Positions 50,279-59,069 of a stretch of 64,000 nucleotides of DNA are shown one piece after another. Source of the stretch: Virgibacillus_F flavescens (lineage in GTDB: Bacteria > Bacillota > Bacilli > Bacillales > Amphibacillaceae); NCBI RefSeq assembly GCF_050574275.1, contig NZ_CP192260.1, positions 3,224,001-3,288,000 on the forward strand, given 5' to 3'. A program made the translations under genes and the position numbers. Positions within the stretch are counted from its first letter, which is position 1; every line of letters starts with the position of its first letter. Below the pieces are notes generated by a model that was not told the DNA's origin, did not search any database, and worked only from the letters and a program-made list of their open reading frames with translations.

Positions 50279-51004
50279 ATGAGTTCAGCATGGGTAATTG
50301 GCGCGTTCGCTTCTGCACTTGGTATTGGTGTCGGCGGTATACTTGCATGGATACTGAAGGGGATGCAACAGAGATTTGCCTTTATTTATGCGATATGCGC
50401 AGGAATGATAATGGGATTACTATTTTTAGAAATGATTCCTGAAAGCATTGAATTAGGCGGATGGGTTGTTCTGGCTATAGGAATAACAGCAGGAATCGTA
50501 TTATTTCTGCTGATTCATCGCCTTATGGATAACATTATTATTATTACTAATAGTGCCCAAAAGGATGTATTTGTTCGTTCTGGCGTCCTCCTCACCATTA
50601 GTATTGCGATTCATAATTTTCCTGTTGGCATGGCGCTTGGTCCAACAATCGGAACAGAAATTGGAAGCATGATGGTGACGACACTTATTTTACACAATAT
50701 ACCAGAAGGGATAATAATCTTTACCCCTTTGTTTCTAGCCGGATTTGGCATCCTAACCTGGTTATTGTTTACTGCTATACTAGCAGTTCCGATTGCTGCA
50801 GGTGCCTTAATCGGACAACAATTTACCATCGGCATTCCTTCCATAACTGCTTTTTTGATAAACCTTGCGATCGCTATTATATTCCTGGTAGCCATAAAAG
50901 AAATCGGAAGTCAGGCCATCAAAAACTCCTCGATTTTTTACGCAATTGGCGTTGGAATGATTGGGTTTGGTTCTATTTATATTTATCTATATCTAGTAAG
51001 TTAA
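50279..51004 (+). CDS. ZIP-family divalent metal transporter
   Basis: A 241-residue membrane protein with eight helices. The helix IV and V metal-binding motifs are HNFPVG and HNIPEG, the signature of ZIP transporters that import zinc or other divalent ions. AAGGAGCG precedes ATG 50279. It does not lie in a zur-regulated operon that I can see. Specificity cannot be deduced. Confidence 0.9.
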   Translation: MSSAWVIGAFASALGIGVGGILAWILKGMQQRFAFIYAICAGMIMGLLFLEMIPESIELGGWVVLAIGITAGIVLFLLIHRLMDNIIIITNSAQKDVFVRSGVLLTISIAIHNFPVGMALGPTIGTEIGSMMVTTLILHNIPEGIIIFTPLFLAGFGILTWLLFTAILAVPIAAGALIGQQFTIGIPSITAFLINLAIAIIFLVAIKEIGSQAIKNSSIFYAIGVGMIGFGSIYIYLYLVS

Positions 51005-51054
51005 GCCATACTAACTGACCAGGTTTCAGGCTACAGTAGAAAATGTAAAAAAAA

Positions 51055-51873
51055 CTATTTATCAGTCGAATTCACTTCTCGCTTAGCAATTTTCACATTT
51101 TCAGTATGTACACTTTTTATTCCTTCAAAAAAGGTGAACCGTTTCCGCAAATAGTTCTCTAAGTCATTGTCTTCTTGCACTAATTCATTTAAATAATGTT
51201 TTGATACATGCAATCTGTTATTTATTTCCTCCAGCTTTTCTGTAGTGGATCCATGACCAGGAACATGCACGTGTATATCATGCTTCACTAAAATTTGCTC
51301 AGCTGTCTTCATCGTAGTTACATAGTCTTTGTAACTACTGAATATAAATGGGAACTCTACATCTGATAAATAATCACCTGATAGAAAAATGCCATATGGT
51401 TCAATAACTGTAAATAAACCATCATTGGTATGACCTGTTGCATGGTAAAACGTTAAGGTTAGTGGACCTATTTCTAACTTTTCTCCTTCATCTGAAACGA
51501 TAATATCAACGGCAGGATATGTTGGTGTATAGTTTCGCTGTATATAATTTCCACTATCAAACTTATGTATTTTCTGCACCTTTTCTTCCTTGTGAGGATT
51601 GGGATTGTTAACGAATTGTTTTGACGCAATAACTTTTGCATCCGGGAATGCCCCCGCACCAATGATGTGATCAAAATCACTATGCGTATAAATAATATAC
51701 AATTGCTTGTCACCTAAATTTTCATTTATATAGTTCTTTATTTCTTCCACTTCATTTGGCAACCAGTTCGGATCTGTCATAATAATCGCTTCTTCGGAAT
51801 TAATAATTGCCGAGGTGGTCATATATAATGAACTTTGAAAAACAGTTATATTCTCTCTCTCAAATTGAATCAT
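51055..51873 (-). CDS. Metallo-beta-lactamase-fold hydrolase
   Basis: A 272-residue MBL-fold protein. The metal motif is HSDFDH (residues 64-69), with His in ATGHTNDG, Asp in LSGDYLSD and His in VPGHGST. Such enzymes act on many substrates (thioesters, lactones, phosphodiesters). Start ATG 51873, Shine-Dalgarno AGAGGAGAA. Monocistronic. Confidence 0.88.
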   Translation of the reverse strand: MIQFERENITVFQSSLYMTTSAIINSEEAIIMTDPNWLPNEVEEIKNYINENLGDKQLYIIYTHSDFDHIIGAGAFPDAKVIASKQFVNNPNPHKEEKVQKIHKFDSGNYIQRNYTPTYPAVDIIVSDEGEKLEIGPLTLTFYHATGHTNDGLFTVIEPYGIFLSGDYLSDVEFPFIFSSYKDYVTTMKTAEQILVKHDIHVHVPGHGSTTEKLEEINNRLHVSKHYLNELVQEDNDLENYLRKRFTFFEGIKSVHTENVKIAKREVNSTDK

Positions 51874-51942
51874 ATTAATCTTCTCCTCTATTACATATTT
51901 TTTTCTAAATAGGACTTCGCCATGAAATAAGCGTTTACTGAG

Positions 51943-52509
51943 CTATATTTGTTCTACTTCAACCTTCCACCATTTCTCCGACCATCTCTTCCTTGAAACT
52001 CTATCTTTATATTTATCTAGCATATTCTCTTTTACAAAATGAGGCGTTGGTCTTACTTTCATATGTAAAGCATCATCCAGGCCATGTGGTGCCACGAGTT
52101 TCAAACTGCCATTTTGGTCTAATTTCAGTCCAAGCGAAGTAGCTGTTTCTGGAAATTTCGATATCGCATCCACAGAAGATGTGTAAGGCGCTACTCCATT
52201 CACGGTGTGCATTCTCGCCTGGTTTTTTACGGACCAGGGAACAGCCTCACGTATTTGCTTCAATAATTTTTCCAACTTCAGGTCTTCCATTTCACTTTGA
52301 TTCTCTCCATCAAAATAAATAACGTCTACATCGGGTAACTGAGTTGGTGCTGAAAATCCATGTTGGATATCCCAGATTTTCGATCGAACGAATCCAGCAC
52401 AGACCCACCAGTCAGGCAAATCTAATGATTCGACAATTCTCAACACAGACATCATTTCGCGGTCCTGGCTCACTAGTTCCAGAAATTCTTCTTCCGTATT
52501 TATAATCAT
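51943..52509 (-). CDS. Nucleotidyltransferase-like protein (DUF925/COG3575)
   Basis: A 188-residue protein. The opening CAGFVRSKIWDIQHGFSAPTQLPDVDVIYFD, an acidic pair in the PDVDVIYFD strand and RKRWSEKWWKVEVE at the end are the typical features of the NTP_transf_6/DUF925 family. It may be a nucleotidyltransferase. Start ATG 52509 (AGGAGGGG). Confidence 0.82.
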   Translation of the reverse strand: MIINTEEEFLELVSQDREMMSVLRIVESLDLPDWWVCAGFVRSKIWDIQHGFSAPTQLPDVDVIYFDGENQSEMEDLKLEKLLKQIREAVPWSVKNQARMHTVNGVAPYTSSVDAISKFPETATSLGLKLDQNGSLKLVAPHGLDDALHMKVRPTPHFVKENMLDKYKDRVSRKRWSEKWWKVEVEQI

Positions 52510-52748
52510 GGCCGCTCCCCTCCTTGTTTCCTATCGCGTTATTGCCCAGGAAATTATTGCCTTTTTATTGACTTTATTTTACCAATCTATAATTTTCAAT
52601 TTAATTAGTCTTTTTTAAATATACCATAAATTACATTCCCAAGCCTTGTAATTTTCTGTTTATTTATATGGACAAAATTGTTCCTATTGGTATATATTTA
52701 TACTACAACACTGAACGGCAAAAAAGATCGTTAAAAGGAGGAAAAAGA

Positions 52749-53261
52749 ATGGATTCCAAGGAAATGACAGTAAAGGTGGATGGACCTGATTTGATTATGG
52801 AGCGCACGTTTGATGCACCACGAGATGTCTTGTTTAAGATGTTTTCAGATTCTGAACACTTGGCCGCCTGGTGGGGGCCAAAGGGATGGGATACGGAAAA
52901 TCAAAGGTTTGAATTTTATCCTGAAGGCGTTTGGCATTATTGTATGACATGCAACGATGAAAGCCAGGGAGAATTTTACGGTCAGCAGTCTTGGGGAAAG
53001 GCAATTTATAAAAACATCACGGTTCCTGAGAAGATTGAATATCTGGATGTATTCTCTGATGAAGAAGGCAATACATCTGATATGATGCCACCAATTGACA
53101 TTACCATGACCTTTCACGAAGAAGATGGAAAAACAAACATTGTTTTCATCTCTAAATTTCCTTCTGAAGAAGAGTTGAACAAAATCATGGAAATGGGAAT
53201 GATCGAAGGATTTTCTTCTCAAAACGAGTGTTTGGATGAATACTTGAAGAGTCAAGTTTAA
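52749..53261 (+). CDS. SRPBCC (AHSA1/START-like) protein
   Basis: A 170-residue SRPBCC fold protein. The start VERTFDAPRDVLFKMFSDSEHLAAWWGPKGW is the AHSA1 pattern (here IMERTFDAP...). It binds hydrophobic ligands in related proteins; function unknown. I choose ATG 52749 (AAAGGAGG 7 bases upstream) rather than the ATG at 52668. A terminator follows at 53274. Confidence 0.86.
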   Translation: MDSKEMTVKVDGPDLIMERTFDAPRDVLFKMFSDSEHLAAWWGPKGWDTENQRFEFYPEGVWHYCMTCNDESQGEFYGQQSWGKAIYKNITVPEKIEYLDVFSDEEGNTSDMMPPIDITMTFHEEDGKTNIVFISKFPSEEELNKIMEMGMIEGFSSQNECLDEYLKSQV

Positions 53262-53273
53262 TCCGTAGCATGC

Positions 53274-53307
53274 AAAAAACGCTTGGTTACTAATCCAAGC
53301 GTTTTTT
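53274..53307. terminator. Bidirectional terminator
   Basis: AAAAAACGCTTGG / CCAAGCGTTTTTT, 13-bp arms and 8-base loop. Serves both the SRPBCC gene and the convergent DinB-like gene. Confidence 0.93.
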
Positions 53308-53338
53308 GATACGAATGTAAGATTCTCATTCACCCCTA

Positions 53339-53842
53339 TTAAAGTGGTGGATTTTCCACACCTAAATGAATCCAATCTTCTTTTGGCGGTCCATAAACTC
53401 CAAAAGGTTTGATTCCAGCCTGACGCATAAGAATAGTAACTTGTCCGCGATGATGAATAATGTGCTTGATTAATCCCATTAAAATTTGAGCGTTTGTTTC
53501 TTCCCTGCCAAATGCAGTTTGCACTTCCTTCAGCGTTCCATCTGTCCATTGTTCTTCAATGACTTGGGTTGCATAAGTACTTATTCCTTTAAAGGCTTCA
53601 GCAATTTCTTTAGCAGAGTTCGGGACATTATCTGTATGTTCTACTGCATCTACTTTCAACCCGAAATGAGCTAGATATTCTGGGATATTTGTTGTAAAAT
53701 GCCAGACAATTCTTCCTAGCGTACGCCCTCCTGGGTATACTTGCTGCTTTAACGATTCATCTGTCAAACCCTCTAAAACATTTTGTGTTAATAAGGATTC
53801 CTTGTTCCATTCTTTAATGAAGTCTGAAACTGTTACATACAT
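53339..53842 (-). CDS. DinB-family protein
   Basis: A 167-residue DinB-superfamily protein. The metal-ligand positions are RIVWHFTTNIPEYLA and LIKHIIHHRGQVTI, with the GxRTLGRI opening. The final IKPFGVYGPPKEDW is typical of the YfiT/DinB group. Start ATG 53842. Located next to the DUF1801 gene in a two-gene operon. Confidence 0.87.
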   Translation of the reverse strand: MYVTVSDFIKEWNKESLLTQNVLEGLTDESLKQQVYPGGRTLGRIVWHFTTNIPEYLAHFGLKVDAVEHTDNVPNSAKEIAEAFKGISTYATQVIEEQWTDGTLKEVQTAFGREETNAQILMGLIKHIIHHRGQVTILMRQAGIKPFGVYGPPKEDWIHLGVENPPL

Positions 53843-53855
53843 CTATTTTCCCTCC

Positions 53856-54227
53856 TTACTTCCGCCAAAAGGTTGAACAGTCTTCTTTATCCTGAATATT
53901 AAACTCAACTATTTTCTGCAGCAATTCATAATTCACCGTTTGATTCCACTTAATCCGAAACAAGCCTTTGGTAGAACTGTATCCTGCTTCTGCTATATCA
54001 TCAGCAAAGCGCTCCATGGCTGCATATTCCGGCGCCACGCTTACATGCTGTTTCGCCATATCAATACCAAGGATAAATGTGCCGTGATCAGTAAACATTG
54101 GTGTATTCCATTTGATTTCCGTTTCTAAATTCGGGAATTGTTTCGCAATCCAAGTAAAAATTTCCTCTAAGCGTTCTCGGTGGTCGGGGTTATCAATACC
54201 AGCTAGGTATTCTGGAAAAACTTTCAT
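53856..54227 (-). CDS. DUF1801, frataxin-like iron chaperone (Fra/YdhG-like)
   Basis: A 123-residue protein. The segments EIKWNTPMFTDHGTFILGIDMAKQHVSVAPEYAAMERF and TKGLFRIKWNQ define DUF1801; Bacillus subtilis YdhG (Fra), of the same length, is a frataxin-type iron chaperone for Fe-S and heme synthesis. That function is inferred from the family. Start ATG 54227 (AGGAGTGGG upstream). Confidence 0.82.
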   Translation of the reverse strand: MKVFPEYLAGIDNPDHRERLEEIFTWIAKQFPNLETEIKWNTPMFTDHGTFILGIDMAKQHVSVAPEYAAMERFADDIAEAGYSSTKGLFRIKWNQTVNYELLQKIVEFNIQDKEDCSTFWRK

Positions 54228-54291
54228 GTTATACCCACTCCTTTATTATAGATTACCTTCTACAATAGAGTTTACCATAGTTTAATAAACA

Positions 54292-54323
54292 AAAGAGGCA
54301 CTTCCATTTCGAAGCACCTCTTT
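54292..54323 (-). terminator. Terminator after the small hydrophilic gene
   Basis: AAAGAGG(TG)CTTC...GAAG(TG)CCTCTTT on the minus strand, with TTGTTT next to it. Confidence 0.8.
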
Positions 54324-54341
54324 CACATTTATTTATCTATA

Positions 54342-54545
54342 CTATTTATCATTTTTATTATACTTTCGCTCACTCTGGGAGGCGTCTTTTGATTTCGACT
54401 TTTTCTTTTCGTCATCCTGTTCAATCTTCAAATCTTCCATCGGAATATCATCCACGAAAAGCTGTTCTTTATCTTTGTCCAGCTTGTTTTGTTTTTCAAT
54501 ATGATCATTATTATTTTCTGATGACTTTTTATCATTATTTTGCAT
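54342..54545 (-). CDS. Small, highly charged hydrophilic protein
   Basis: A 67-residue protein of mostly Lys, Asp, Glu, Asn and Ser, with no hydrophobic segment and likely disordered (NNDKKSSENNNDHIEKQNK). The start is ATG 54545 with AGGAGGAATAAAC upstream, a strong site, and it is closed by a terminator. It resembles small spore- or stress-associated disordered proteins in composition only; no family assigned. Confidence 0.68.
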   Translation of the reverse strand: MQNNDKKSSENNNDHIEKQNKLDKDKEQLFVDDIPMEDLKIEQDDEKKKSKSKDASQSERKYNKNDK

Positions 54546-54619
54546 TGTTTATTCCTCCTTTGGCCGTTTAGAGCCTTTATCCTTAATCACTCTATTGTAA
54601 ACATTGGAGGCATAAAGTA

Positions 54620-55465
54620 TTAAGCAGCGGCATTCCTTTTAACAACCCACGTAACAGCAATCAAGTACCCTATTATCGGCGATGTTCCGTATCCCATGAC
54701 TGGCATGGGAAAGTTCCCAATGAAGGTTACCGCCATCATCATTAGAAAATAAACGCCTAACGATTGCGAGGCGATCGATACATTACCCAAAACAAAGAAC
54801 GGAATTACTAACAGTACGAGAGACAGAGTCCCCAAGATCAACATGCCCGCTCCCATATCTGCAACTAAAAAGATAATGTCTTCTACATAAGCGACAGGTG
54901 CTAGATTATCGAGGAAAATCCATGAGAGGATAACCGCAATGGCTGAAAGTGATAGAATCAATACCTTTAGCGTCTTGTTAGTACCTTGCTTCCACAGGAT
55001 TATTGCAGCAGCACATGCAAACGCGGTTACTTGCCCAGCATCTGGCTGAAGCAGCAGTATTACCAATACGATAACGGTTAGACTTACTACATAACGTTCA
55101 TGGTGTTTTACTGATAATTTCCATAAATAGATAAGTAATAGAGGCAAAAAGATACTTGCTACATAAAGATTTATTGGTCCAACAGCTAACCACCGATGAA
55201 TGCCTTCTATACCACTAAACCCAAAAGGGAACAGTAATAAAGCTAGTATGATAATAGCCGGAATGAAATCATTTTTACTGCCATGTTTTTTTCGGCTCCG
55301 AATTAAAAATGCACAGCTAACAGCAGTGCCTAGAATCCAAATCAGTATATTTTGAATCCAAATACTTGACGAAACACCATACGAAATCATTGCTAGTGTC
55401 CCAATAAGGATGGAAGGCAGCATCAATGCATATGGCATGAAATCTTTTAATCTAATTTTATGCAT
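54620..55465 (-). CDS. SEDS-like (FtsW/RodA-related) membrane protein, short
   Basis: A 281-residue polytopic protein of about eight helices. The loop GIEGIHRWLAVGPINLYVASIFLP, the central LQPDAGQVTAFACAAAIILW (QPDxG, as in the catalytic Asp region of SEDS polymerases) and the end NFPMPVMGYGTSPIIGYLIAV follow the SEDS pattern. It is about 100 residues shorter than FtsW or RodA and has no paired class B PBP gene. May be a diverged SEDS relative. Start ATG 55465. Confidence 0.7.
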   Translation of the reverse strand: MHKIRLKDFMPYALMLPSILIGTLAMISYGVSSSIWIQNILIWILGTAVSCAFLIRSRKKHGSKNDFIPAIIILALLLFPFGFSGIEGIHRWLAVGPINLYVASIFLPLLLIYLWKLSVKHHERYVVSLTVIVLVILLLQPDAGQVTAFACAAAIILWKQGTNKTLKVLILSLSAIAVILSWIFLDNLAPVAYVEDIIFLVADMGAGMLILGTLSLVLLVIPFFVLGNVSIASQSLGVYFLMMMAVTFIGNFPMPVMGYGTSPIIGYLIAVTWVVKRNAAA

Positions 55466-55513
55466 GATTATTAGTCCTTTAATTGATGTAGTTTGTATAG
55501 CGTATCTACTAAT

Positions 55514-56260
55514 TTACGTTAGGTAATCTTGAGCGTACTCAACATTAAAAATTTCACTTTCCTGCAAGAACTGATTTAACAAGTAAAGGTGCCCTGCACC
55601 ATACAGCACAAAAATTCTTTCATGATCCGATGTTACCAAATCCACTAAGTTTTTATAGATAACCATATTACGAAAATACCAATACTGCGCAGTCCACATT
55701 GCTCCTATATGCATATTTTCATTCCCTATAAGGGCAAGTTTCATATACATACTATGGTTAGATTGTACATTGTTCCGGTCGTTAAGCCAACGTAAATATT
55801 CTTTCATGGTATGACTGTTAAAATATCTCTCGGACTCTACTTTCATCGCTTGTCCTTTAGCCGCTACCTCATCAAATCGCTTAGAATTATTTTCACTAAC
55901 CCACTCGTCAACTTGAGGTACATCTCCGTTCTTATCGTTCCAATCGACAGCAAATAACTCTTTATGGCCAGATTCCTTAGCTAGTTGAAATCCAAATTGA
56001 TGTCTTTCGTTTGCTATAAGTTGAAATTCTCCTGCTAGATAAGCCTTATACTCCTGATTAAGTTGAGTTTGATTTTCTGTTAATACTTCTAATGCTACTT
56101 TTGTAGGATTATATTTTAGCAGACAATTTATTGCATGTTTAATTTCCTTCTGCCTCTTTATTGTATGGATATTTTTAGTTTGAGGCATAACCAAATCACC
56201 ATTATCAGGGTTATGTAAATGGTCTGTACCAAGAATTATTATTGTTGGTTTACCCTTAAT
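55514..56260 (-). CDS. DUF5694-like protein, apparent ATT start
   Basis: About 248 residues. From ATT 56260 the N-terminus is IKGKPTIIILGTDHLHNPDN, holding the GTxHxxNP motif of the DUF5694 (TraB/ChaN-like) family; the next ATG (56188) would delete it. GGGGGGAG is six bases from the ATT and an in-frame TGA closes the frame just upstream, with no ATG, GTG or TTG between. The C-terminal part ends ILVLYGAGHLYLLNQFL-like (actually RIFVLYGAGHLYLL), the other conserved motif. Function unknown. Confidence 0.78.
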   Translation of the reverse strand: MKGKPTIIILGTDHLHNPDNGDLVMPQTKNIHTIKRQKEIKHAINCLLKYNPTKVALEVLTENQTQLNQEYKAYLAGEFQLIANERHQFGFQLAKESGHKELFAVDWNDKNGDVPQVDEWVSENNSKRFDEVAAKGQAMKVESERYFNSHTMKEYLRWLNDRNNVQSNHSMYMKLALIGNENMHIGAMWTAQYWYFRNMVIYKNLVDLVTSDHERIFVLYGAGHLYLLNQFLQESEIFNVEYAQDYLT

Positions 56261-56325
56261 AGTAATCTCCCCCCATTTAAATCAATTTCTACCTCATAAC
56301 AACTGAACTGGTTTTTCTATCTAAA

Positions 56326-56565
56326 TTATGCTTTTCTCGTTTTTCTCCAAGTAATAATAGCTAACACAACGATAAGTATCGGAATTAATGCAATCAGCCT
56401 GAACCCGTTATTGGCACCGTTGAAATAATAAGCTATCGGCAGGAATGTTACAGTGCTGATCAATAAACAGACCCATGAACCCTTAAATATTCCATACAGG
56501 AAAGTGATAATGGAAACTATAAATGAAACCTGCCACAGAAAAACAATCCAATTAAATGTATCCAT
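56326..56565 (-). CDS. Small three-helix membrane protein
   Basis: A 79-residue protein with hydrophobic segments at about 7-27, 31-47 and 55-73; similar in layout to the protein at 26841. Start ATG 56565, Shine-Dalgarno GGGGGGATAGT. It is the last gene of a four-gene cluster of small membrane proteins. Confidence 0.65.
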   Translation of the reverse strand: MDTFNWIVFLWQVSFIVSIITFLYGIFKGSWVCLLISTVTFLPIAYYFNGANNGFRLIALIPILIVVLAIITWRKTRKA

Positions 56566-56575
56566 ACTATCCCCC

Positions 56576-56755
56576 CTACCCTGTTAATTTGCCTGCCCTT
56601 ATTACGCTAACGGTAGTGAAAAACATTGCCGCGATAGAAAATACAACCCAGTATTCGTTATCAAAACTTGCTGCTAGTATTGCGATTGCTCCGAGTATGA
56701 AAGATATAATAAAACCAAGCATCGACTTTACATCTTTTAATACGTTCCAATTCAT
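56576..56755 (-). CDS. Short two-helix membrane protein
   Basis: A 59-residue protein starting at ATG 56755 (GGAGGACCATAGA upstream). Two hydrophobic segments (LGFIISFILGAIAILAAS; VVFSIAAMFFTTVSVI). Close spacing (10 bases to the next gene). Confidence 0.62.
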   Translation of the reverse strand: MNWNVLKDVKSMLGFIISFILGAIAILAASFDNEYWVVFSIAAMFFTTVSVIRAGKLTG

Positions 56756-56772
56756 TCTATGGTCCTCCATTG

Positions 56773-56955
56773 TCACTCGCTTTTTTTCGACAATAGTTCA
56801 TCCAACTTTTCTTCCACTCTTTCCAATCGCTTTTGTTTTTTGTTACTTTTGACTGTAAACGAAATCACGCCTATAACTGTTGTTATAATCATTAATAGAA
56901 AAACTAATTGGATAATAATGTCGCCTATATAAATTCCTCCTATTGCTGATAACAT
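56773..56955 (-). CDS. DUF4083-like single-helix protein
   Basis: A 60-residue protein: one N-terminal helix (IIIQLVFLLMIITTVIGVISF) and a charged tail (KKQKRLERVEEKLDELLSKK). This matches the DUF4083-type small membrane proteins of Bacillus. Start ATG 56955. Confidence 0.72.
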   Translation of the reverse strand: MLSAIGGIYIGDIIIQLVFLLMIITTVIGVISFTVKSNKKQKRLERVEEKLDELLSKKSE

Positions 56956-57006
56956 TTTTAACCCCCTTCATTATTAAATAAACTCTCGATTCCTGGAAAT
57001 ATTAAT

Positions 57007-57441
57007 TCAGTTTACATCCCAGCGTAACTTCTCCAAAATCACATAATCTTTGGATTTAGATACGGAGACATCATGCTTTTCAGCAAATCTAATTAGATTT
57101 TCATGGACTGTTTCCGGTTTAAAATCGATGACCCGGATACCTAATCCTTTTTTTAGTTGGATTGCGGCCATTTTTTGAGACCATCCCGTTCTTTTAAATT
57201 TCATTTGAACAATTTGGTCAGGAGAAATTTCTTTCTTATAGATACATATATGGAAGAACATAATTCTATATTCTAAATGATCATTTATTTTGAAAGTAAA
57301 TCGAATAATAGCTAGAAACAGCATTATGAGAGTTAAAGAGACAAAGTATAAGGAAAATCTGGAACTTTCATTGATGGCATTCAGTAGAATTACAAAGAAA
57401 AACAAATATAATGGATTTTTTGACATAGAATGATAAACCAT
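57007..57441 (-). CDS. Membrane protein with a PH-like C-terminal domain
   Basis: A 144-residue protein with two helices (about 10-48) and a soluble domain (RIMFFHICIYKKEISPDQIVQMKFKRTGW...). It resembles the YyaB-like PH family member at 30765. Start ATG 57441, Shine-Dalgarno GGGGGGGCAAG. Confidence 0.68.
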   Translation of the reverse strand: MVYHSMSKNPLYLFFFVILLNAINESSRFSLYFVSLTLIMLFLAIIRFTFKINDHLEYRIMFFHICIYKKEISPDQIVQMKFKRTGWSQKMAAIQLKKGLGIRVIDFKPETVHENLIRFAEKHDVSVSKSKDYVILEKLRWDVN

Positions 57442-57454
57442 TTCTTGCCCCCCC

Positions 57455-57640
57455 TTATTCTTTATTTCTTGCAGTGTATTTAATCCCTAAAACAATGCCT
57501 GCACCGATTATTCCAGCTATACTCAGAAAGACAACTTGATCCCAATCTACTTCTTCATTCTTCCATAAACTCATTATGAATCCCGCTATTATTACTCCTA
57601 CAATCCAGCCTGCCACGGTCTTAAAAAATCGTTTAATCAT
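57455..57640 (-). CDS. Small two-helix membrane protein
   Basis: A 61-residue protein. ATG 57640 follows AGGAGTGAG. Helices at about 6-25 and 35-52 with an EVDWDQ loop; related in layout to the gene at 25854. Adjacent to the PH-like gene (13 bases). Confidence 0.65.
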   Translation of the reverse strand: MIKRFFKTVAGWIVGVIIAGFIMSLWKNEEVDWDQVVFLSIAGIIGAGIVLGIKYTARNKE

Positions 57641-57681
57641 TCTCTCACTCCTAAACATAAATGTTGTATTGCTTAGACGGA

Positions 57682-58137
57682 TTACTTCTTCTCTTCTGCG
57701 ATTTTTCTTAATTCTTTTGCACGGGAAGCTAAAAATGCTGTCATGTATCGCTCTAAAAACAGTTTGTCAGCGATCACTCCAAGCGGACCGAATGGTGACT
57801 TATATTCAAATATATCAATCATAAGCGTCGCACCATTATCATCCAGGAATTGATGTGTATGGGTAAAAGATTTGAAGGCACCCTTCAGCATAATATCAAC
57901 AAACTCGTTTGGCCGATCCATATGTGTCACTTTAGCAGTCAGCCTTTGTTTAACGCCTAAGTGAGTGGCTTCCCACGTAACGGTGTCTCCTTCCTCCATT
58001 ACTCCTTTTGTCACACCACCAACAGCTTTTTCCTTCGTTTCACTCGTGGTTATTGTATGTATATCAACATCTCTTGCAAGATCAAAGCATACTTCTAAAG
58101 ATGCATGTACGCGTTCCTTATGTGTAATAATAGGCAT
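57682..58137 (-). CDS. SRPBCC-family protein
   Basis: A 151-residue START-like protein. The opening HKERVHASLEVCFDLARDVDIHTITTSETKEKAVGGVT, the GVMEEGDTVTWEATHLGVKQRL strand pair and the C-terminal helix KLFLERYMTAFLASRAKELRKIA are typical of the SRPBCC family (CoxG-like). Function unknown; ATG start at 58137 (GGAGACAATCC upstream). Confidence 0.85.
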   Translation of the reverse strand: MPIITHKERVHASLEVCFDLARDVDIHTITTSETKEKAVGGVTKGVMEEGDTVTWEATHLGVKQRLTAKVTHMDRPNEFVDIMLKGAFKSFTHTHQFLDDNGATLMIDIFEYKSPFGPLGVIADKLFLERYMTAFLASRAKELRKIAEEKK

Positions 58138-58177
58138 GGATTGTCTCCTTTTATATATAAATCTCAGTTCAGGTTAA

Positions 58178-58273
58178 TTATTTTCGCTTTTGGAAGACGG
58201 TGAAAATCAAAAAGGTAAATAGGATAAAAAAGACAATCCCTACACCAATAAGAATATCTATAATCGTGCTCAT
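58178..58273 (-). CDS. Very short single-helix membrane protein
   Basis: A 31-residue ORF (MSTIIDILIGVGIVFFILF...) with a strong Shine-Dalgarno (GGAGGGGTTCT before ATG 58273). It consists of one hydrophobic helix and QKRK. Spacing and site support expression, but it is too short to test by homology. Confidence 0.5.
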   Translation of the reverse strand: MSTIIDILIGVGIVFFILFTFLIFTVFQKRK

Positions 58274-58336
58274 AGAACCCCTCCAATTTCAATTCTTGGT
58301 GTTAGGAAACTTTCTTTAGCTTCCCTAGAGCAGTAT

Positions 58337-59035
58337 TTACTCCCTCGTCTCTAACGATTTCACAAACTTCACTAGACTTTCTTCATTATCTGTTTTGTAT
58401 ATAATTTCTTTATCGTCAGTAACGATATACGTTGGAGAGTCTTCGTATAACCCCAGCAATTCTTTTGTATTCTTGACTTTGCTACCCGTCGAAGGAACGG
58501 TATGTATCACTTGGAAATGGGCATCCGTAACAGCTTCAGGAAAGTCTCCAATTTTTCCTTTCTCGTTAGGTTCAAGGTTATAAATAAACAATCCATAATT
58601 CCCTTCGTCCACAGTCATTTCTTTGACAATTTCTTGTTTGGTATAGGGTATCACCGTTATTTTTTCTGGTTTATAATCCGGAAGTTTCGATTGATTTTCA
58701 TAGAGTGTATGAGGCGTTACGAGTTCCTTTTCATATTCACCCTTAATTTCAACTTTTACTTTTTGACCAATTGTAAGATCGCTAATACTTTCTACCTCGC
58801 CATCAATAACCGTACTCTTATCCATTTGCACAAGAAATGCTTCGATGTATTTTTCATATTCATCAAAATCAAAATTATTTCTTTGTTTTTCCGTTAATGT
58901 ATCCCCTACATAAATAACTGCAGTCTTCTCTTTAGGATTTATAACTTCTATTTTTCCTTCAACAATAGTTTCATTGTTTGTACATGCTGATAGAATCGCA
59001 CATAATATAATGATCAACCCTACTTTTAACCTCAT
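58337..59035 (-). CDS. Lipoprotein of unknown family
   Basis: A 232-residue protein; signal peptide with lipobox LSAC (Cys18, counted from ATG 59035), then a beta-rich region (ETIVEGKIEVINPKEKTAVIYVGD; IGQKVKVEIKGEYEK) resembling the DUF3221-type block of the YobA-like lipoproteins at 4677. The second half is unique. GGATGGTTTT precedes the ATG; an upstream in-frame start is unlikely. Confidence 0.75.
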   Translation of the reverse strand: MRLKVGLIIILCAILSACTNNETIVEGKIEVINPKEKTAVIYVGDTLTEKQRNNFDFDEYEKYIEAFLVQMDKSTVIDGEVESISDLTIGQKVKVEIKGEYEKELVTPHTLYENQSKLPDYKPEKITVIPYTKQEIVKEMTVDEGNYGLFIYNLEPNEKGKIGDFPEAVTDAHFQVIHTVPSTGSKVKNTKELLGLYEDSPTYIVTDDKEIIYKTDNEESLVKFVKSLETRE

Positions 59036-59069
59036 AAAACCATCCTTTATTTTGACATGCAATGTGTAT

